From NCBI GenBank assembly GCA_905215575.1, contig CAJMQV010000023.1, positions 1 to 19,125 on the forward strand: 19,125 nucleotides of DNA, read 5' to 3'. The first letter of the stretch is position 1. Each line of letters opens with the position of its first letter. The notes below the pieces were generated by a model, which worked only from the letters and a program-made list of their open reading frames with translations, was not told the DNA's origin and ran no database searches. This DNA is from an uncultured bacterium (GTDB lineage Bacteria; Bacteroidota; Bacteroidia; Bacteroidales; Bacteroidaceae). Below, in pieces: positions 1-7,130 of the stretch. The translations under genes and the position numbers were made by a program.

Positions 1-228
1 CCTCTGGTCGAGCGAGGTCATCTCACGCTCCCCGACCTTCAGAGCTCCGCTCCTCGATGCGATCGGCACCACCGGAGGGGGAATCGGCCATGGGAACGAT
101 ACTCCTGTTTCGGCTCCTATTGATTTGGGTCACGGCCTTCAGCTCGCCGTTACAGGTCGACTGAATCTCGACACTTTCAGCGCAGTGAGCGTCAGTCTTG
201 GTAATGCCGAAATCGACATGTGTCCTGC
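1..228. other. Foreign or rearranged segment at the left edge
   Basis: This stretch does not continue the glutamate dehydrogenase gene that runs into it. By hand count it is about 58% G+C, while the adjacent gdhA part is about 46%. The dehydrogenase frame stays open across it to an in-frame stop near base 23, but the residues after about position 136 are unlike the family, where a Met-Arg-Phe-Cys-Gln-Ala-Phe-like stretch is expected. On the plus strand, frame 2 is open from the window edge to a TGA at 233-235 (77 codons) and has a Gly/Ala/Thr/Ser/Val-rich composition that could be protein; I do not recognise the product. That stop codon lies inside the gdhA side of the junction, as expected if two unrelated sequences were joined. 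A chimeric contig end is the simplest explanation; a real insertion or inversion breakpoint is possible. Confidence 0.6.
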
Positions 229-235
229 TCTCTGA
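2..235 (+). CDS. Possible fragment of an unrecognised coding region, open at the window edge
   Basis: An open frame enters from the left edge and ends at TGA 233-235, giving 77 residues with no start in view. Its middle is rich in Gly, Ala, Thr, Ser and Val (for example IGTTGGGIGHGND followed by LQLAVTGRLNLDTFSAVSVS), which is more protein-like than the other frames here. The family is not recognised. The stop falls in gdhA-derived sequence, so the natural end of this protein, if it is one, has been lost at the junction. It could also be a chance frame in G+C-rich DNA, and the opposite strand is open over most of the same bases. Confidence 0.2.
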   Translation, partial: LWSSEVISRSPTFRAPLLDAIGTTGGGIGHGNDTPVSAPIDLGHGLQLAVTGRLNLDTFSAVSVSLGNAEIDMCPAL

Positions 236-637
236 CTTGCCAGCTGGGTTGAAGTCTGAACCGCCTTTACCACCACCCATAGGAAGGGTTGTCAATGAGT
301 TCTTGAAAGTCTGCTCGAAAGCCAGGAACTTCAAGATAGAAAGATTAACTGACGGGTGGAAGCGCAAACCTCCTTTGTAAGGACCGATGGCGTTGTTGTG
401 CTGTACACGGTATCCCATGTTTGTCTGCACATTACCGTTGTCGTCCATCCAAGTTACACGGAAGCAATAGATTCTGTCTGGAATACACAGGCGCTCGATC
501 AAATTGTATTTCTCAAATTCCGGGTGCTTGTTGTATTCTTCTTCAATAGTACCCAAAACTTCTTCTACTGCCTGATGATACTCAGTTTCTCCAGGGAATC
601 TTTTCTTCAGATCCTCTAACACTTTGCTTGCATTCAT
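229..637 (-). pseudogene. gdhA: Glutamate dehydrogenase, N-terminal part, broken at the junction
   Basis: Residues 1-136 match the N-terminal substrate domain of hexameric glutamate dehydrogenase, which interconverts glutamate with 2-oxoglutarate and ammonium using NAD(P)H in the cytoplasm. The substrate-binding lysines are visible: K88 in GPYKGGLRFHP, K112 in TFKNSLT and the catalytic K124 in MGGGKGGSDFNP. A full protein is about 445 residues, so some 300 residues are missing, including the catalytic Asp of the PAGDIGVGGRE motif and the whole nucleotide-binding domain. The homology stops abruptly near base 229 and unrelated residues follow to a stop near base 23. The Met at 637 is the chosen start because it gives the family N-terminus and a good Bacteroidota promoter lies upstream. 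If the left edge is an assembly artefact, the gene is merely truncated in this window rather than broken in the organism. Confidence 0.85.
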
Positions 638-673
638 TTGACTTTAATTTTTGATGATTAATCTTTTCGAGTT

Positions 674-704
674 CAAAAGTACGAAAAAGGGAGTAAAACA
701 CAAA
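674..704 (-). promoter_or_regulatory. Promoter of gdhA
   Basis: On the minus strand TACTTTTG (674-681) fits the Bacteroidota -7 consensus TAnnTTTG, and TTTG (701-704) lies exactly 19 bases upstream, as expected for the -33 element. The 5' leader to the gdhA ATG would be about 30 bases. Confidence 0.7.
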
Positions 705-1024
705 AAAAAGTAGCTAAAAGTTTTTAGATATTCGTCTTTAATGTGTTTTTAATAGAAAAAAAGCCTTCCTGCTTTATAATTGTTTTGTTTATATGGCATT
801 TTTTATTTCTGATTGTAACTTTGTCATTTTATTCTTATTTTTTTATGTTTTCTCAAACTTATGGTTTGATAACAGCCTAATGCCTTACTTTTTTGCATGA
901 ATATGATATTTTCTGTGTCTGAAAGGTTGTTTTTTTTATGTTCGCATTTTGTAAGTTGATTTTATGCGGAGGAAGCTGACAGAAAGAAATCAGGTATGTC
1001 TTGCTTTGGGATGATGATATAAAA
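705..1024. other. A+T-rich spacer without a gene
   Basis: This spacer lies upstream of gdhA and downstream of the TPR gene. It is very A+T-rich with many homopolymer runs. One plus-strand TAACTTTG (816-823) resembles a -7 element but has no -33 partner at the right spacing and no gene behind it. I see no coding frame or RNA structure apart from the terminator at its right end. Confidence 0.6.
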
Positions 1025-1059
1025 AATAAGGAGGAAGGTTCTGCTCCTTCCTCCTTATT
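1025..1059 (-). terminator. Intrinsic terminator of the TPR gene
   Basis: A perfect 14-bp inverted repeat, AATAAGGAGGAAGG (1025-1038) and CCTTCCTCCTTATT (1046-1059), encloses a 7-base loop. It lies 25 bases beyond the stop of the minus-strand TPR gene, and on that strand the stem is followed directly by a run of six T. On the plus strand the tail is not T-rich. Confidence 0.85.
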
Positions 1060-1084
1060 ATATATAGGGATAATAAATATGCTA

Positions 1085-2473
1085 TTACTGTCCGGCTTTC
1101 CAGAAATCTTCTTCTTTCTGGCGTTTTGCCTTCTCAGCCTGGTAAGCGGCATTTGCTTTCTCGTATTCAGCATTTTTGCGCTGTACGTCGATGATGCTTG
1201 CCTTCAGACGGTTGGCTGTTCCAGAAATACTGATGTCTGCTTCAGCTGCCTTGGTACAGTAGTTGGCAGCCTCAGTGAATTTCTTCTGCTTAGCCAGGAA
1301 CTGAGCGCGCAACAGATAGCTCTTTCCGGTTACGGCGCTGTTATAGCTTATAGCCTTGTCCAGATATGAGAATGCGCCGTTGGTGTCACCTGACTTAGAC
1401 AGGGCGCTGGCAATCTTCAAGGAAATGTTTGCTTTGGTAGTTTCTGTCTGGCACAATTCCAAAGCCTTGTCGTAATACTGAACTGATTCGGCAGTCTTGC
1501 CAGCTTTGTTCAGTTTCTGGGCCATACCGATGGCAGACTCATAACTTGGCTCGATATTGTAGGCATATTCAGCAGCCTTGTAGTACACGTCAGTATCATC
1601 GCAGTCGTTTGAAGCCAACAGAACCAAAGCTGATTTCAGATAAGCCAGGTTGTTCTTGTTTTCCTCAATCTTTGGAGTAAAGATGGCAATGATCTGATCT
1701 CTGTCGGCAGCCTTTGACTGGGCAAAGATGGTTTCAATGCGGTTCAGTGTCGGGTCGTACTGAGCTACGATCTTCTGAGCGGCCTGCTGGTCCTGTGCCT
1801 GGTTGGCCAGTTCGAGCATCTTCTCACACACTTCGCGAGATTCCAGATAATCTTGCAGGAACTGTGCTCTGAAGCCCTGATTGTCGGCTACATATTTCTG
1901 ATAGGAAATGTCGAAGAACTTGTCCAATACGAAGCCTGGAATTTCTTTCGCTCCTTCTTCTTTGATCATGTCAATACCTTCGCGGAACATGGTATAAGCC
2001 TTGTCAACGCTGAAATCATCGGCTACACCCTGACCATAATAGGCATAATCAAAAGCTTTGCGTGCAACAACATCGCCCTTTGTTGCCTGAGCATTTTCGC
2101 TGGTGAAGGAATTCAGACCGTCCAGATTCTTCAGACGTGTGTCGTACAAATCCATCAGTTCGTTGAAATATACCTTCTTCTGTGCCGCATCAGTTGTGTT
2201 GATGATCAGGTTTCCCAGGATCGCTGCACCATAAGCGTAAATTCCCACTTGAGCAAATGGAGCCTTTGTCAGAACCTGTTTCCATGGTTCATACGCTGAA
2301 GCCCAATCTTTGGCATTATAATAGTCGCGGTATAACACCAGATTGTTTAATACATCAATACTGTCCTGACCATGGCCGATACGGTCATATACAGAGGTTC
2401 CTTCGTATTGAGCCATAGCTGGTGCTGCAACAGCTGCCAAGGCAAATGTGATGGCAAATTTCTGTAATCTCAT
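1085..2473 (-). CDS. Exported tetratricopeptide-repeat protein
   Basis: This 462-residue protein starts at the Met at 2473, because that start opens a clear signal peptide: MRLQKF, a hydrophobic Ala/Phe-rich core and APAMA|Q, cleaved after about residue 21. The frame remains open upstream to 2581, but those extra residues overlap the promoter and are not protein-like. The mature protein is almost wholly helical, with degenerate TPR pairs. The clearest are in the C-terminal half (about residues 300-420), where Ala/Tyr-spaced helices such as AESVQYYDKALEL and EAANYCTKAAEA occur. The last 30 residues are a charged coiled-coil-like tail rich in Ala, Lys and Glu. TPR proteins of this kind act as periplasmic or surface scaffolds in Bacteroidota; no enzyme motif is visible and the partner is unknown. 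It is monocistronic, with its own promoter and a strong terminator. Confidence 0.9.
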   Translation of the reverse strand: MRLQKFAITFALAAVAAPAMAQYEGTSVYDRIGHGQDSIDVLNNLVLYRDYYNAKDWASAYEPWKQVLTKAPFAQVGIYAYGAAILGNLIINTTDAAQKKVYFNELMDLYDTRLKNLDGLNSFTSENAQATKGDVVARKAFDYAYYGQGVADDFSVDKAYTMFREGIDMIKEEGAKEIPGFVLDKFFDISYQKYVADNQGFRAQFLQDYLESREVCEKMLELANQAQDQQAAQKIVAQYDPTLNRIETIFAQSKAADRDQIIAIFTPKIEENKNNLAYLKSALVLLASNDCDDTDVYYKAAEYAYNIEPSYESAIGMAQKLNKAGKTAESVQYYDKALELCQTETTKANISLKIASALSKSGDTNGAFSYLDKAISYNSAVTGKSYLLRAQFLAKQKKFTEAANYCTKAAEADISISGTANRLKASIIDVQRKNAEYEKANAAYQAEKAKRQKEEDFWKAGQ

Positions 2474-2547
2474 GTTGATTATATTTTTAAATGATAAATC
2501 TAAACAATTGGTTATGTCTTTTATTTTACAAGTTCCGAAAACACGGA

Positions 2548-2555
2548 CAAAGATA
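2548..2555 (-). promoter_or_regulatory. Promoter -7 element of the TPR gene
   Basis: TATCTTTG on the minus strand matches TAnnTTTG exactly, about 75 bases upstream of the TPR start codon. The -33 region shows only weak similarity to the consensus. The position supports the start at 2473 over the longer frame. Confidence 0.55.
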
Positions 2556-2670
2556 CAAAAAAACTGACTTCGCTGTATCATCTCTATAAGAAAAATAGAA
2601 AAATATAATAAATGTAACCGTTTTGTTATTTGTTTGTGAACTTTGGCGGAGAATATTTTTGGATTTATCC

Positions 2671-2701
2671 TTGTTCGTCTTCGTATTTTTTTGCACTTTT
2701 G
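2671..2701 (+). promoter_or_regulatory. Candidate promoter of ilvA-ridA
   Basis: TTG (2671-2673) is followed after 20 bases by CACTTTTG (2694-2701), which differs from TAnnTTTG only in the first base. The ilvA ATG is 23 bases further on. I see no leader peptide, attenuator or T-box-like structure in the short leader, so end-product control by transcription attenuation is not indicated. Confidence 0.45.
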
Positions 2702-2724
2702 CGTGACATAAATAATAAACCGAC

Positions 2725-3918
2725 ATGTTGAATCTGGATAATTTTTACAAAGCGAGATATGTGCTGAGTCATATCATCAGACGTACGGACCTGATTCATG
2801 CCCCGAACATTAATGCGGAAAGCGACATTTATCTGAAGCCCGAAAATCTACAGACTACCGGTTCTTTTAAATTGAGAGGCGCGTATTATAAAATCTCACA
2901 ATTAAGCGAAGAGGAAAAGAAACGAGGCGTAATAGCCTGTTCTGCAGGAAATCATGCGCAGGGAGTGGCCTTAGGCGCTTCGGCTCATGGTATCAAGTCG
3001 TTGATTTGTCTGCCCGAAGGCGCACCGATGAGTAAGGTGGAAGCAACCCGCCGTTATGGAGCTGAAATCCGTTTGGTGCCCGGAGTGTATGATGATGCTT
3101 TTCAGGAGGCAATCCGTTTGCGGGATGAACATGGCTATACTTTCATACATCCGTTTGATGATGAACATGTCATCGCCGGTCAGGGAACAATCGGTTTGGA
3201 ATTGTTGGACCAGCTGCCCGATTTGGATGCCGTAATCGTGCCGATCGGCGGAGGAGGACTGATCAGCGGAATCGCTTTCGCAATCAAATCCCTGAATCCA
3301 AGTATCAAAATATATGGTGTTCAGGCGCAGGGCGCTCCAAGCATGTTGCATAGTCTGGAGCAACAGTGCCGTACGACCTTGACAGCTGTATCGACTATTG
3401 CAGACGGTATTGCGGTTAAAGAGCCCGGACACATTACTTATGACACCTGCTGCAAGTATGTGGACGAAATCGTTACGGTAACCGAGGACGAAATCTGTGC
3501 CGCCATTCTGGCGCTTCTGGAGCAGCAAAAGCTGATAGCCGAAGGAGCCGCAGCCGTAAGTGTCGCTGCCGCCATGTTTAATAAAGTGCCGGTAAAGGGA
3601 AAGAAAGTGGTATGTATTGTCAGCGGCGGTAATATAGATGTTACGATTTTAAGTAGAGTGATCAGCCGCGGTATGGCCAAGAGCGGACGTGTATTCACCT
3701 TCAGTGTGGAATTGGAGGATAAGCCTGGTCAGATGGTTGAAGTAAGTAAGGTCGTAGCTCAGTTGGGTGGTAATGTGATCCGGGTGCAGCATGAGCGTAA
3801 TGACGACAGCCAGCAGGTAAATTCATGTGAATTGCGTATGACGGTCGAGACACGAAACGAGGAGCACATCGAAAGCATCCGTCAGGCTTTAATAAACGAA
3901 GGTTTTAATTTAGTATAA
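2725..3918 (+). CDS. ilvA: Threonine ammonia-lyase (threonine deaminase) with C-terminal ACT domain
   Basis: This 397-residue PLP enzyme deaminates L-threonine (and serine) to 2-oxobutanoate and ammonium, the committing step towards isoleucine. Its motifs are intact: the PLP lysine K49 in TGSFKLRGA, AGNHAQG at 74-80, and the phosphate-binding glycine loop IGGGG at 174-178. Residues ~325-397 form one ACT-like domain (FTFSVELEDKPGQM onward). The E. coli biosynthetic enzyme is longer (514 residues, two ACT-like modules) and the catabolic TdcB (329) has none. This intermediate single-ACT form is common in Bacteroidota and is likely to be allosterically controlled by a branched-chain amino acid, though the effector cannot be read from sequence. 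The reaction releases 2-aminocrotonate or 2-aminoacrylate, which the product of ridA, five bases downstream, removes. No other ilv gene is nearby. Confidence 0.93.
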   Translation: MLNLDNFYKARYVLSHIIRRTDLIHAPNINAESDIYLKPENLQTTGSFKLRGAYYKISQLSEEEKKRGVIACSAGNHAQGVALGASAHGIKSLICLPEGAPMSKVEATRRYGAEIRLVPGVYDDAFQEAIRLRDEHGYTFIHPFDDEHVIAGQGTIGLELLDQLPDLDAVIVPIGGGGLISGIAFAIKSLNPSIKIYGVQAQGAPSMLHSLEQQCRTTLTAVSTIADGIAVKEPGHITYDTCCKYVDEIVTVTEDEICAAILALLEQQKLIAEGAAAVSVAAAMFNKVPVKGKKVVCIVSGGNIDVTILSRVISRGMAKSGRVFTFSVELEDKPGQMVEVSKVVAQLGGNVIRVQHERNDDSQQVNSCELRMTVETRNEEHIESIRQALINEGFNLV

Positions 3919-3923
3919 ACATT

Positions 3924-4304
3924 ATGGAAAAGAAAGTATTGCACACAGAGAAGGCGCCGGCTGCCATCGGACCATACAGCCAGGCTATTGAAGTTAATGG
4001 TTTTGTTTTTGCTTCAGGTCAGATTCCTATTAATCCTGCAACAGGCGAGATGGTTCAGGGCGATGTAAAGGAGCAGACCCGTCAGGCTTTGACGAATGCG
4101 TCTGAAGTGATGAAGGCTGCAGGAATTGATTTGAGCCATGTAGTAAAAACAACGGTCTTCTTGTCTGACATGAATGATTTCGCTGCGATGAACGAAGTCT
4201 ATGCAACATTCTTCAGCGCACCGTTCCCGGCTCGTTCGGCTGTTGCTGTCAAGACCTTGCCGAAAGGTGCATTGGTTGAAGTAGAGTGTATTGCCGTAAA
4301 GTAA
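3924..4304 (+). CDS. ridA: 2-iminobutanoate/2-iminopropanoate deaminase (RidA)
   Basis: This 126-residue protein has the usual length of the RidA (YjgF/YER057c/UK114) family. It hydrolyses the reactive enamine/imine intermediates released by PLP-dependent dehydratases such as IlvA, yielding 2-oxo acids and ammonia and protecting other PLP enzymes from inactivation. The catalytic arginine is present as R104 in PFPARSAVAV, and E121 in LVEVECIAVK is the partner residue of the C-terminal signature. IGPYSQAI (15-22) is the N-terminal family signature. The gene starts 5 bases after the ilvA stop, so the two are almost certainly cotranscribed; the enzyme that makes the damage product and the one that clears it are in one unit. 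Confidence 0.95.
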   Translation: MEKKVLHTEKAPAAIGPYSQAIEVNGFVFASGQIPINPATGEMVQGDVKEQTRQALTNASEVMKAAGIDLSHVVKTTVFLSDMNDFAAMNEVYATFFSAPFPARSAVAVKTLPKGALVEVECIAVK

Positions 4305-4337
4305 GAATGCAGCATTCTCATTATCCAAAATACTGAT

Positions 4338-4382
4338 AAAATAAGAGGAGGGCAGTTGTTTTTACTGTCCTCCTCTTATTTT
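4338..4382. terminator. Bidirectional terminator between ridA and the Cys-rich gene
   Basis: An 18-bp stem pairs 4338-4355 with 4365-4382 (one G-U pair) and has a 9-base loop. The A-rich left arm and T-rich right arm give a T-run on either strand, so it can end both ridA from the left and the convergent minus-strand pair from the right. It overlaps the last codon region of the small Cys-rich gene by two bases. Confidence 0.85.
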
Positions 4383-4584
4383 ATATTTCATCATTATAGT
4401 TTTTGTAATGTGTGATTTGTGGCTCAGCTGAAGTGTGTTCGTAGGTGGAACACAAGCGTTTGGCTTCGGCTACAAATCGTTCGTCTGTCAGTGTGCATTG
4501 GCAGATGATGGGGTTTTTCATCCATTGCATGAATTTTCCGTGCTTGCAATGAATACATTGAATCATAGAAGGATTGGCTGCCAT
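4381..4584 (-). CDS. Small Cys-rich protein, putative metal-binding
   Basis: This 67-residue protein has cysteines at positions 10, 13, 28, 30 and 45 in the pattern CIHC, ICQC and RLC. A CxxC plus CxC pairing suggests a small zinc- or iron-binding fold, but that is inference from spacing only. No signal peptide is present, so it is probably cytoplasmic. The Met at 4584 is the first start; a second Met seven codons in (MIQCIHC) is a possible alternative and would keep all cysteines. It begins 10 bases after the stop of the lipoprotein gene upstream and ends at the shared terminator, so it is the second gene of a two-gene unit. The conserved-looking core (FMQWMKNPIICQC) makes a real gene more likely than a chance frame. 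Function unknown. Confidence 0.7.
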   Translation of the reverse strand: MAANPSMIQCIHCKHGKFMQWMKNPIICQCTLTDERFVAEAKRLCSTYEHTSAEPQITHYKNYNDEI

Positions 4585-4594
4585 ATTTATCGGT

Positions 4595-5194
4595 TTATTT
4601 TGAATAAAATGTAAACGTGCTGTCTTTGTGTGCGATCACGAGTGAATCTTGGTTCAACTCCCGGATTTCAAATGTGTCACATTCTTGTTTGTCTGCCTTT
4701 CCGGTTGTATTCTTCAATAATAAGTGAGCGTTCCACATTCTCCATTGGTTGTAAGTCTTGCCGTTGCATGTAGCGGAAACTTTGCCGTTGTTTTCCAATT
4801 TCAATGTGCTTTGGGAAGCCGGGTTCTGCCATTTTCGCGTTAATGTTCTTAAATTGACTAAAGTCAGGATGCTTTCTTGGGTGGCGTCTGTGGTAATGGT
4901 CAACGGGTCATCGTAATGTTCCGTACCCCCCAAAAGGACTCCTGCGTCTCCGGTCGTTTCGTTTATTTTGTTCAGGGTTAGCGTGTCTCCTTCGTCGGTG
5001 ATGATTTCGATGCAGCTCATGCCGGTACCTTCTCCGAGCTTGCCATATAACGCAGTGTCGGGAACGAGGGCCTCGGTTGAAGTTATTGTACTTTGTACAG
5101 ACTCTGCTTTTTCCTTTTTATCCTTGCAGGATGTGAAACATATTCCCGTTGTAAACAGAAGGGCAGAAAGAATTGTATATTTTACTTTCATCAT
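4595..5194 (-). CDS. Hypothetical lipoprotein
   Basis: This 199-residue protein has a lipoprotein signal peptide: a charged MMKVK start, a hydrophobic stretch, and the lipobox FTSC with C23 as the lipidated cysteine, followed by the charged KDKKEK linker. Residues ~45-199 have short alternating hydrophobic strands and many Thr residues, which suggests a beta-rich, possibly lipocalin-like domain as in several small Bacteroidota lipoproteins; this is a guess from composition. The first of two adjacent Met codons is used; the second (5191) is equally possible. It is cotranscribed with the small Cys-rich gene downstream. It faces the envelope while its neighbour appears cytoplasmic, so a direct partnership is not obvious. 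Function unknown. Confidence 0.85.
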   Translation of the reverse strand: MMKVKYTILSALLFTTGICFTSCKDKKEKAESVQSTITSTEALVPDTALYGKLGEGTGMSCIEIITDEGDTLTLNKINETTGDAGVLLGGTEHYDDPLTITTDATQESILTLVNLRTLTRKWQNPASQSTLKLENNGKVSATCNGKTYNQWRMWNAHLLLKNTTGKADKQECDTFEIRELNQDSLVIAHKDSTFTFYSK

Positions 5195-5222
5195 TAATAA
5201 TATCTGATTGTTATAGGAGTTG

Positions 5223-5230
5223 CAAATATA
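5223..5230 (-). promoter_or_regulatory. Promoter -7 element of the lipoprotein unit
   Basis: TATATTTG on the minus strand matches TAnnTTTG exactly, 28 bases upstream of the first ATG. No good -33 element is visible. Confidence 0.5.
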
Positions 5231-5358
5231 CTGATTTTCTTAAAAGATTAGGTTGAATCTGTTTTTTTTTGCTTCTTTGCGAAAAAAAAATGTCAAACAC
5301 TGGTTGTGGCATGAATTTTGATGTGATATCTTATGAAACATTTTAATTAGATTTTTAT

Positions 5359-6033
5359 ATGGGATGGATTATTTTTATTGGTTTTGCAATAGTAAGTTAT
5401 TTGATTCAGGCAAACCTAAAGAGTAAATTTGAACGCTATTCGGAGATTCCGGTTGACGGAGGACTTACGGGACGTGATGTGGCAGTTAAGATGCTGCGTG
5501 ATAATGGTATATATGATGTGCAGGTTACCTGTACTCCCGGATTCCTGACCGATCATTATGATCCTACAAAGAAAACGGTCAATTTGAGCGAGGATGTTTA
5601 TAATTCCTGCAGTGTGGCTGCGGCTGCTGTTGCTGCGCATGAGTGTGGTCATGCTGTGCAGCATGCTTTTGCTTATGCTCCTTTGCGTATGCGTAGTGCT
5701 TTGGTTCCGGCTGTTTCCTTCGCTTCTTCATGGATGCAGTGGGTGTTGCTGATCGGAATGTTTACCTTGAATGTTTATCCGGGTATCATGCTTTTCGGTA
5801 TCGCTTTGTTTGCCATAACAACCTTGTTCAGTTTTATTACTTTGCCGGTTGAGATTGATGCCAGTCGTCGTGCCGTAAAATGGTTGAGTAACGCTGGTGT
5901 GACCAATAGAAGTAATCATGGTGCGGCTGTATCGGCTCTTCGTTCCGCTGCTTATACTTATGTGGTTGCCGCTTTGGGATCGTTGGCTTCTTTGGTATAT
6001 TACGTTATGATTTATATGGGTCGCAGAGAGTAA
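5359..6033 (+). CDS. Membrane zinc metallopeptidase (YugP family)
   Basis: This 224-residue protein belongs to the neutral zinc metallopeptidase family typified by B. subtilis YugP (Pfam Zn_peptidase_2), whose length it matches. The zinc site is HECGH at 94-98, and the downstream LPVEIDASRRA stretch supplies the likely third ligand, E166. Hydrophobic segments lie at about 2-17, 113-135, 140-163 and 197-219, so the catalytic helix sits between the first and second membrane segments, as usual for the family. The substrate is not known. Residues 30-75 (PVDGGLTGRDVAVKML, then GFLTDHYDPTKKTVNLSEDVY) are the conserved region preceding the active site. The antiporter gene follows after 25 bases, so the two are probably one transcription unit. 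No exact TAnnTTTG is visible in the spacer upstream, so its promoter is not identified. Confidence 0.9.
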   Translation: MGWIIFIGFAIVSYLIQANLKSKFERYSEIPVDGGLTGRDVAVKMLRDNGIYDVQVTCTPGFLTDHYDPTKKTVNLSEDVYNSCSVAAAAVAAHECGHAVQHAFAYAPLRMRSALVPAVSFASSWMQWVLLIGMFTLNVYPGIMLFGIALFAITTLFSFITLPVEIDASRRAVKWLSNAGVTNRSNHGAAVSALRSAAYTYVVAALGSLASLVYYVMIYMGRRE

Positions 6034-6058
6034 AATTAAAAACTAAAGAGATATTTTT

Positions 6059-7015
6059 ATGAGCTATTTGCTATTGATTGTCGGCATTGTGCTGGTGTTG
6101 TGGGGTGCTGACAAATTGACAGACGGAGCAACGGCATTAGCACGCCGTTTTCATGTGCCTGATTTAGTGATCGGTTTGACTGTGGTGGCTTTTGGAACTT
6201 CGTTGCCAGAGTTTGTAACCAGCTTTACGGCCGTGTTGCATCATTATGAGGCTATTTCTATGGGTAATATTGTGGGTAGCAATATTTTCAATACGCTTCT
6301 TATTGTAGGAGCATCGGCTCTGACTTATCCGATATGGGTAAGCCGGAGTTCGCTTTCCAAGGATATTCCGTTTGCTTTGCTGGCTTCATTGGCTTTATAC
6401 GTATTGTGTCAGGATACGGTCTTTGCGGATGCGGATACACAGATGATTACCATGGGTGACGGTTTGATTCTGTTGCTTTTCTTCGCCATCTTCATGTATT
6501 ATACCTTTTCCATGGCCCGTTCGTCCGATGTCGAGACAGAATCTGCTGATCAAACGGTGCCGGCTTATAGTCTGTGGCGTATAGCTCTCTATATTATATT
6601 AGGATTGGCCGGATTGATCTTTGGAGGTAATTTCTTTGTGGAATCCGCTTCTGATCTGGCCCGTTCATGGGGCGTGAGCGAACATATCATCGGATTGACC
6701 ATTGTGGCCGGAGGTACTTCCTTGCCGGAATTGGCAACTTCTATAGTAGCGGCCCGTAAGGGAAATTCAGCGATAGCTATCGGAAATGTGATTGGTAGCA
6801 ATATCTTTAATATATTCTTTGTAGTGGGTGTATGTGCGTTAGTGTCACCGATTTCAGCAATGAGTATTACAGAGGTGGATTTGTTGCTGCTTGTAGGAAG
6901 TATTCTGCTGTTATGGGGATTTGCCTTTACCAACCGGCGGATCTCACGTTGGGAGGGACTTTCCATGATATTTGTTTATCTGCTTTATATGGCCAGCAGC
7001 ATTGTCAGCTTCTGA
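6059..7015 (+). CDS. Calcium/sodium antiporter (CaCA family, YrbG type)
   Basis: This 318-residue inner-membrane protein with about ten hydrophobic segments has the internal duplication of the Ca2+/cation antiporter superfamily. Each half carries the alpha-repeat: GTSLPE at 46-51 with GNIVGSNIFN at 69-78, and GTSLPE at 219-224 with GNVIGSNIFN at 242-251. The glutamates E51 and E223-224 and the Asn residues of these motifs form the ion-binding site in solved homologues. It should exchange cytoplasmic Ca2+ for Na+ or H+; the exact ions cannot be told from sequence. The length is that of E. coli YrbG (about 325). Residues ~153-170 form a hydrophilic loop linking the halves. It follows the metallopeptidase gene closely and is ended by a shared bidirectional terminator. 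Confidence 0.93.
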   Translation: MSYLLLIVGIVLVLWGADKLTDGATALARRFHVPDLVIGLTVVAFGTSLPEFVTSFTAVLHHYEAISMGNIVGSNIFNTLLIVGASALTYPIWVSRSSLSKDIPFALLASLALYVLCQDTVFADADTQMITMGDGLILLLFFAIFMYYTFSMARSSDVETESADQTVPAYSLWRIALYIILGLAGLIFGGNFFVESASDLARSWGVSEHIIGLTIVAGGTSLPELATSIVAARKGNSAIAIGNVIGSNIFNIFFVVGVCALVSPISAMSITEVDLLLLVGSILLLWGFAFTNRRISRWEGLSMIFVYLLYMASSIVSF

Positions 7016-7065
7016 TTGATGATAGTTAAGAAAGTCTGATTCTGTTTGAGCTTTTGGATATATAA

Positions 7066-7113
7066 AAAGAGTGTTCTTATTTAAATAAAATTATCTAAAT
7101 AAGAGCACTCTTT
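7066..7113. terminator. Bidirectional terminator between the antiporter and a convergent gene
   Basis: An 18-bp stem pairs 7066-7083 with 7096-7113 (one G-U pair) and has a 12-base loop. It lies 50 bases after the antiporter stop and 17 bases after the end of the convergent minus-strand gene, and carries A and T runs on both sides. Confidence 0.8.
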
Positions 7114-7130
7114 CTTTGTAGTTATACCTT

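Noticed and set aside
1..228. Mobile element end or phage insertion in gdhA
   Set aside because: No terminal repeat, integrase, transposase or target duplication is visible, so a mobile element cannot be supported from 228 bases.
816..823. Plus-strand TAACTTTG as promoter of a small RNA
   Set aside because: There is no -33 element at 19-21 bases, and the only downstream hairpin (1025-1059) lacks a T-run on the plus strand.
1001..1369. Plus-strand open frame starting beside the terminator
   Set aside because: It begins in the terminator hairpin and lies antisense to the well-supported TPR gene, whose coding signature explains the openness.
2474..2581. Upstream extension of the TPR protein by 36 residues
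   Set aside because: It would place the TAnnTTTG promoter inside the gene and hide the signal peptide; the start at 2473 is better.
4981..5207. Plus-strand frame antisense to the lipoprotein
   Set aside because: It overlaps the supported lipoprotein gene and lacks protein-like features of its own.
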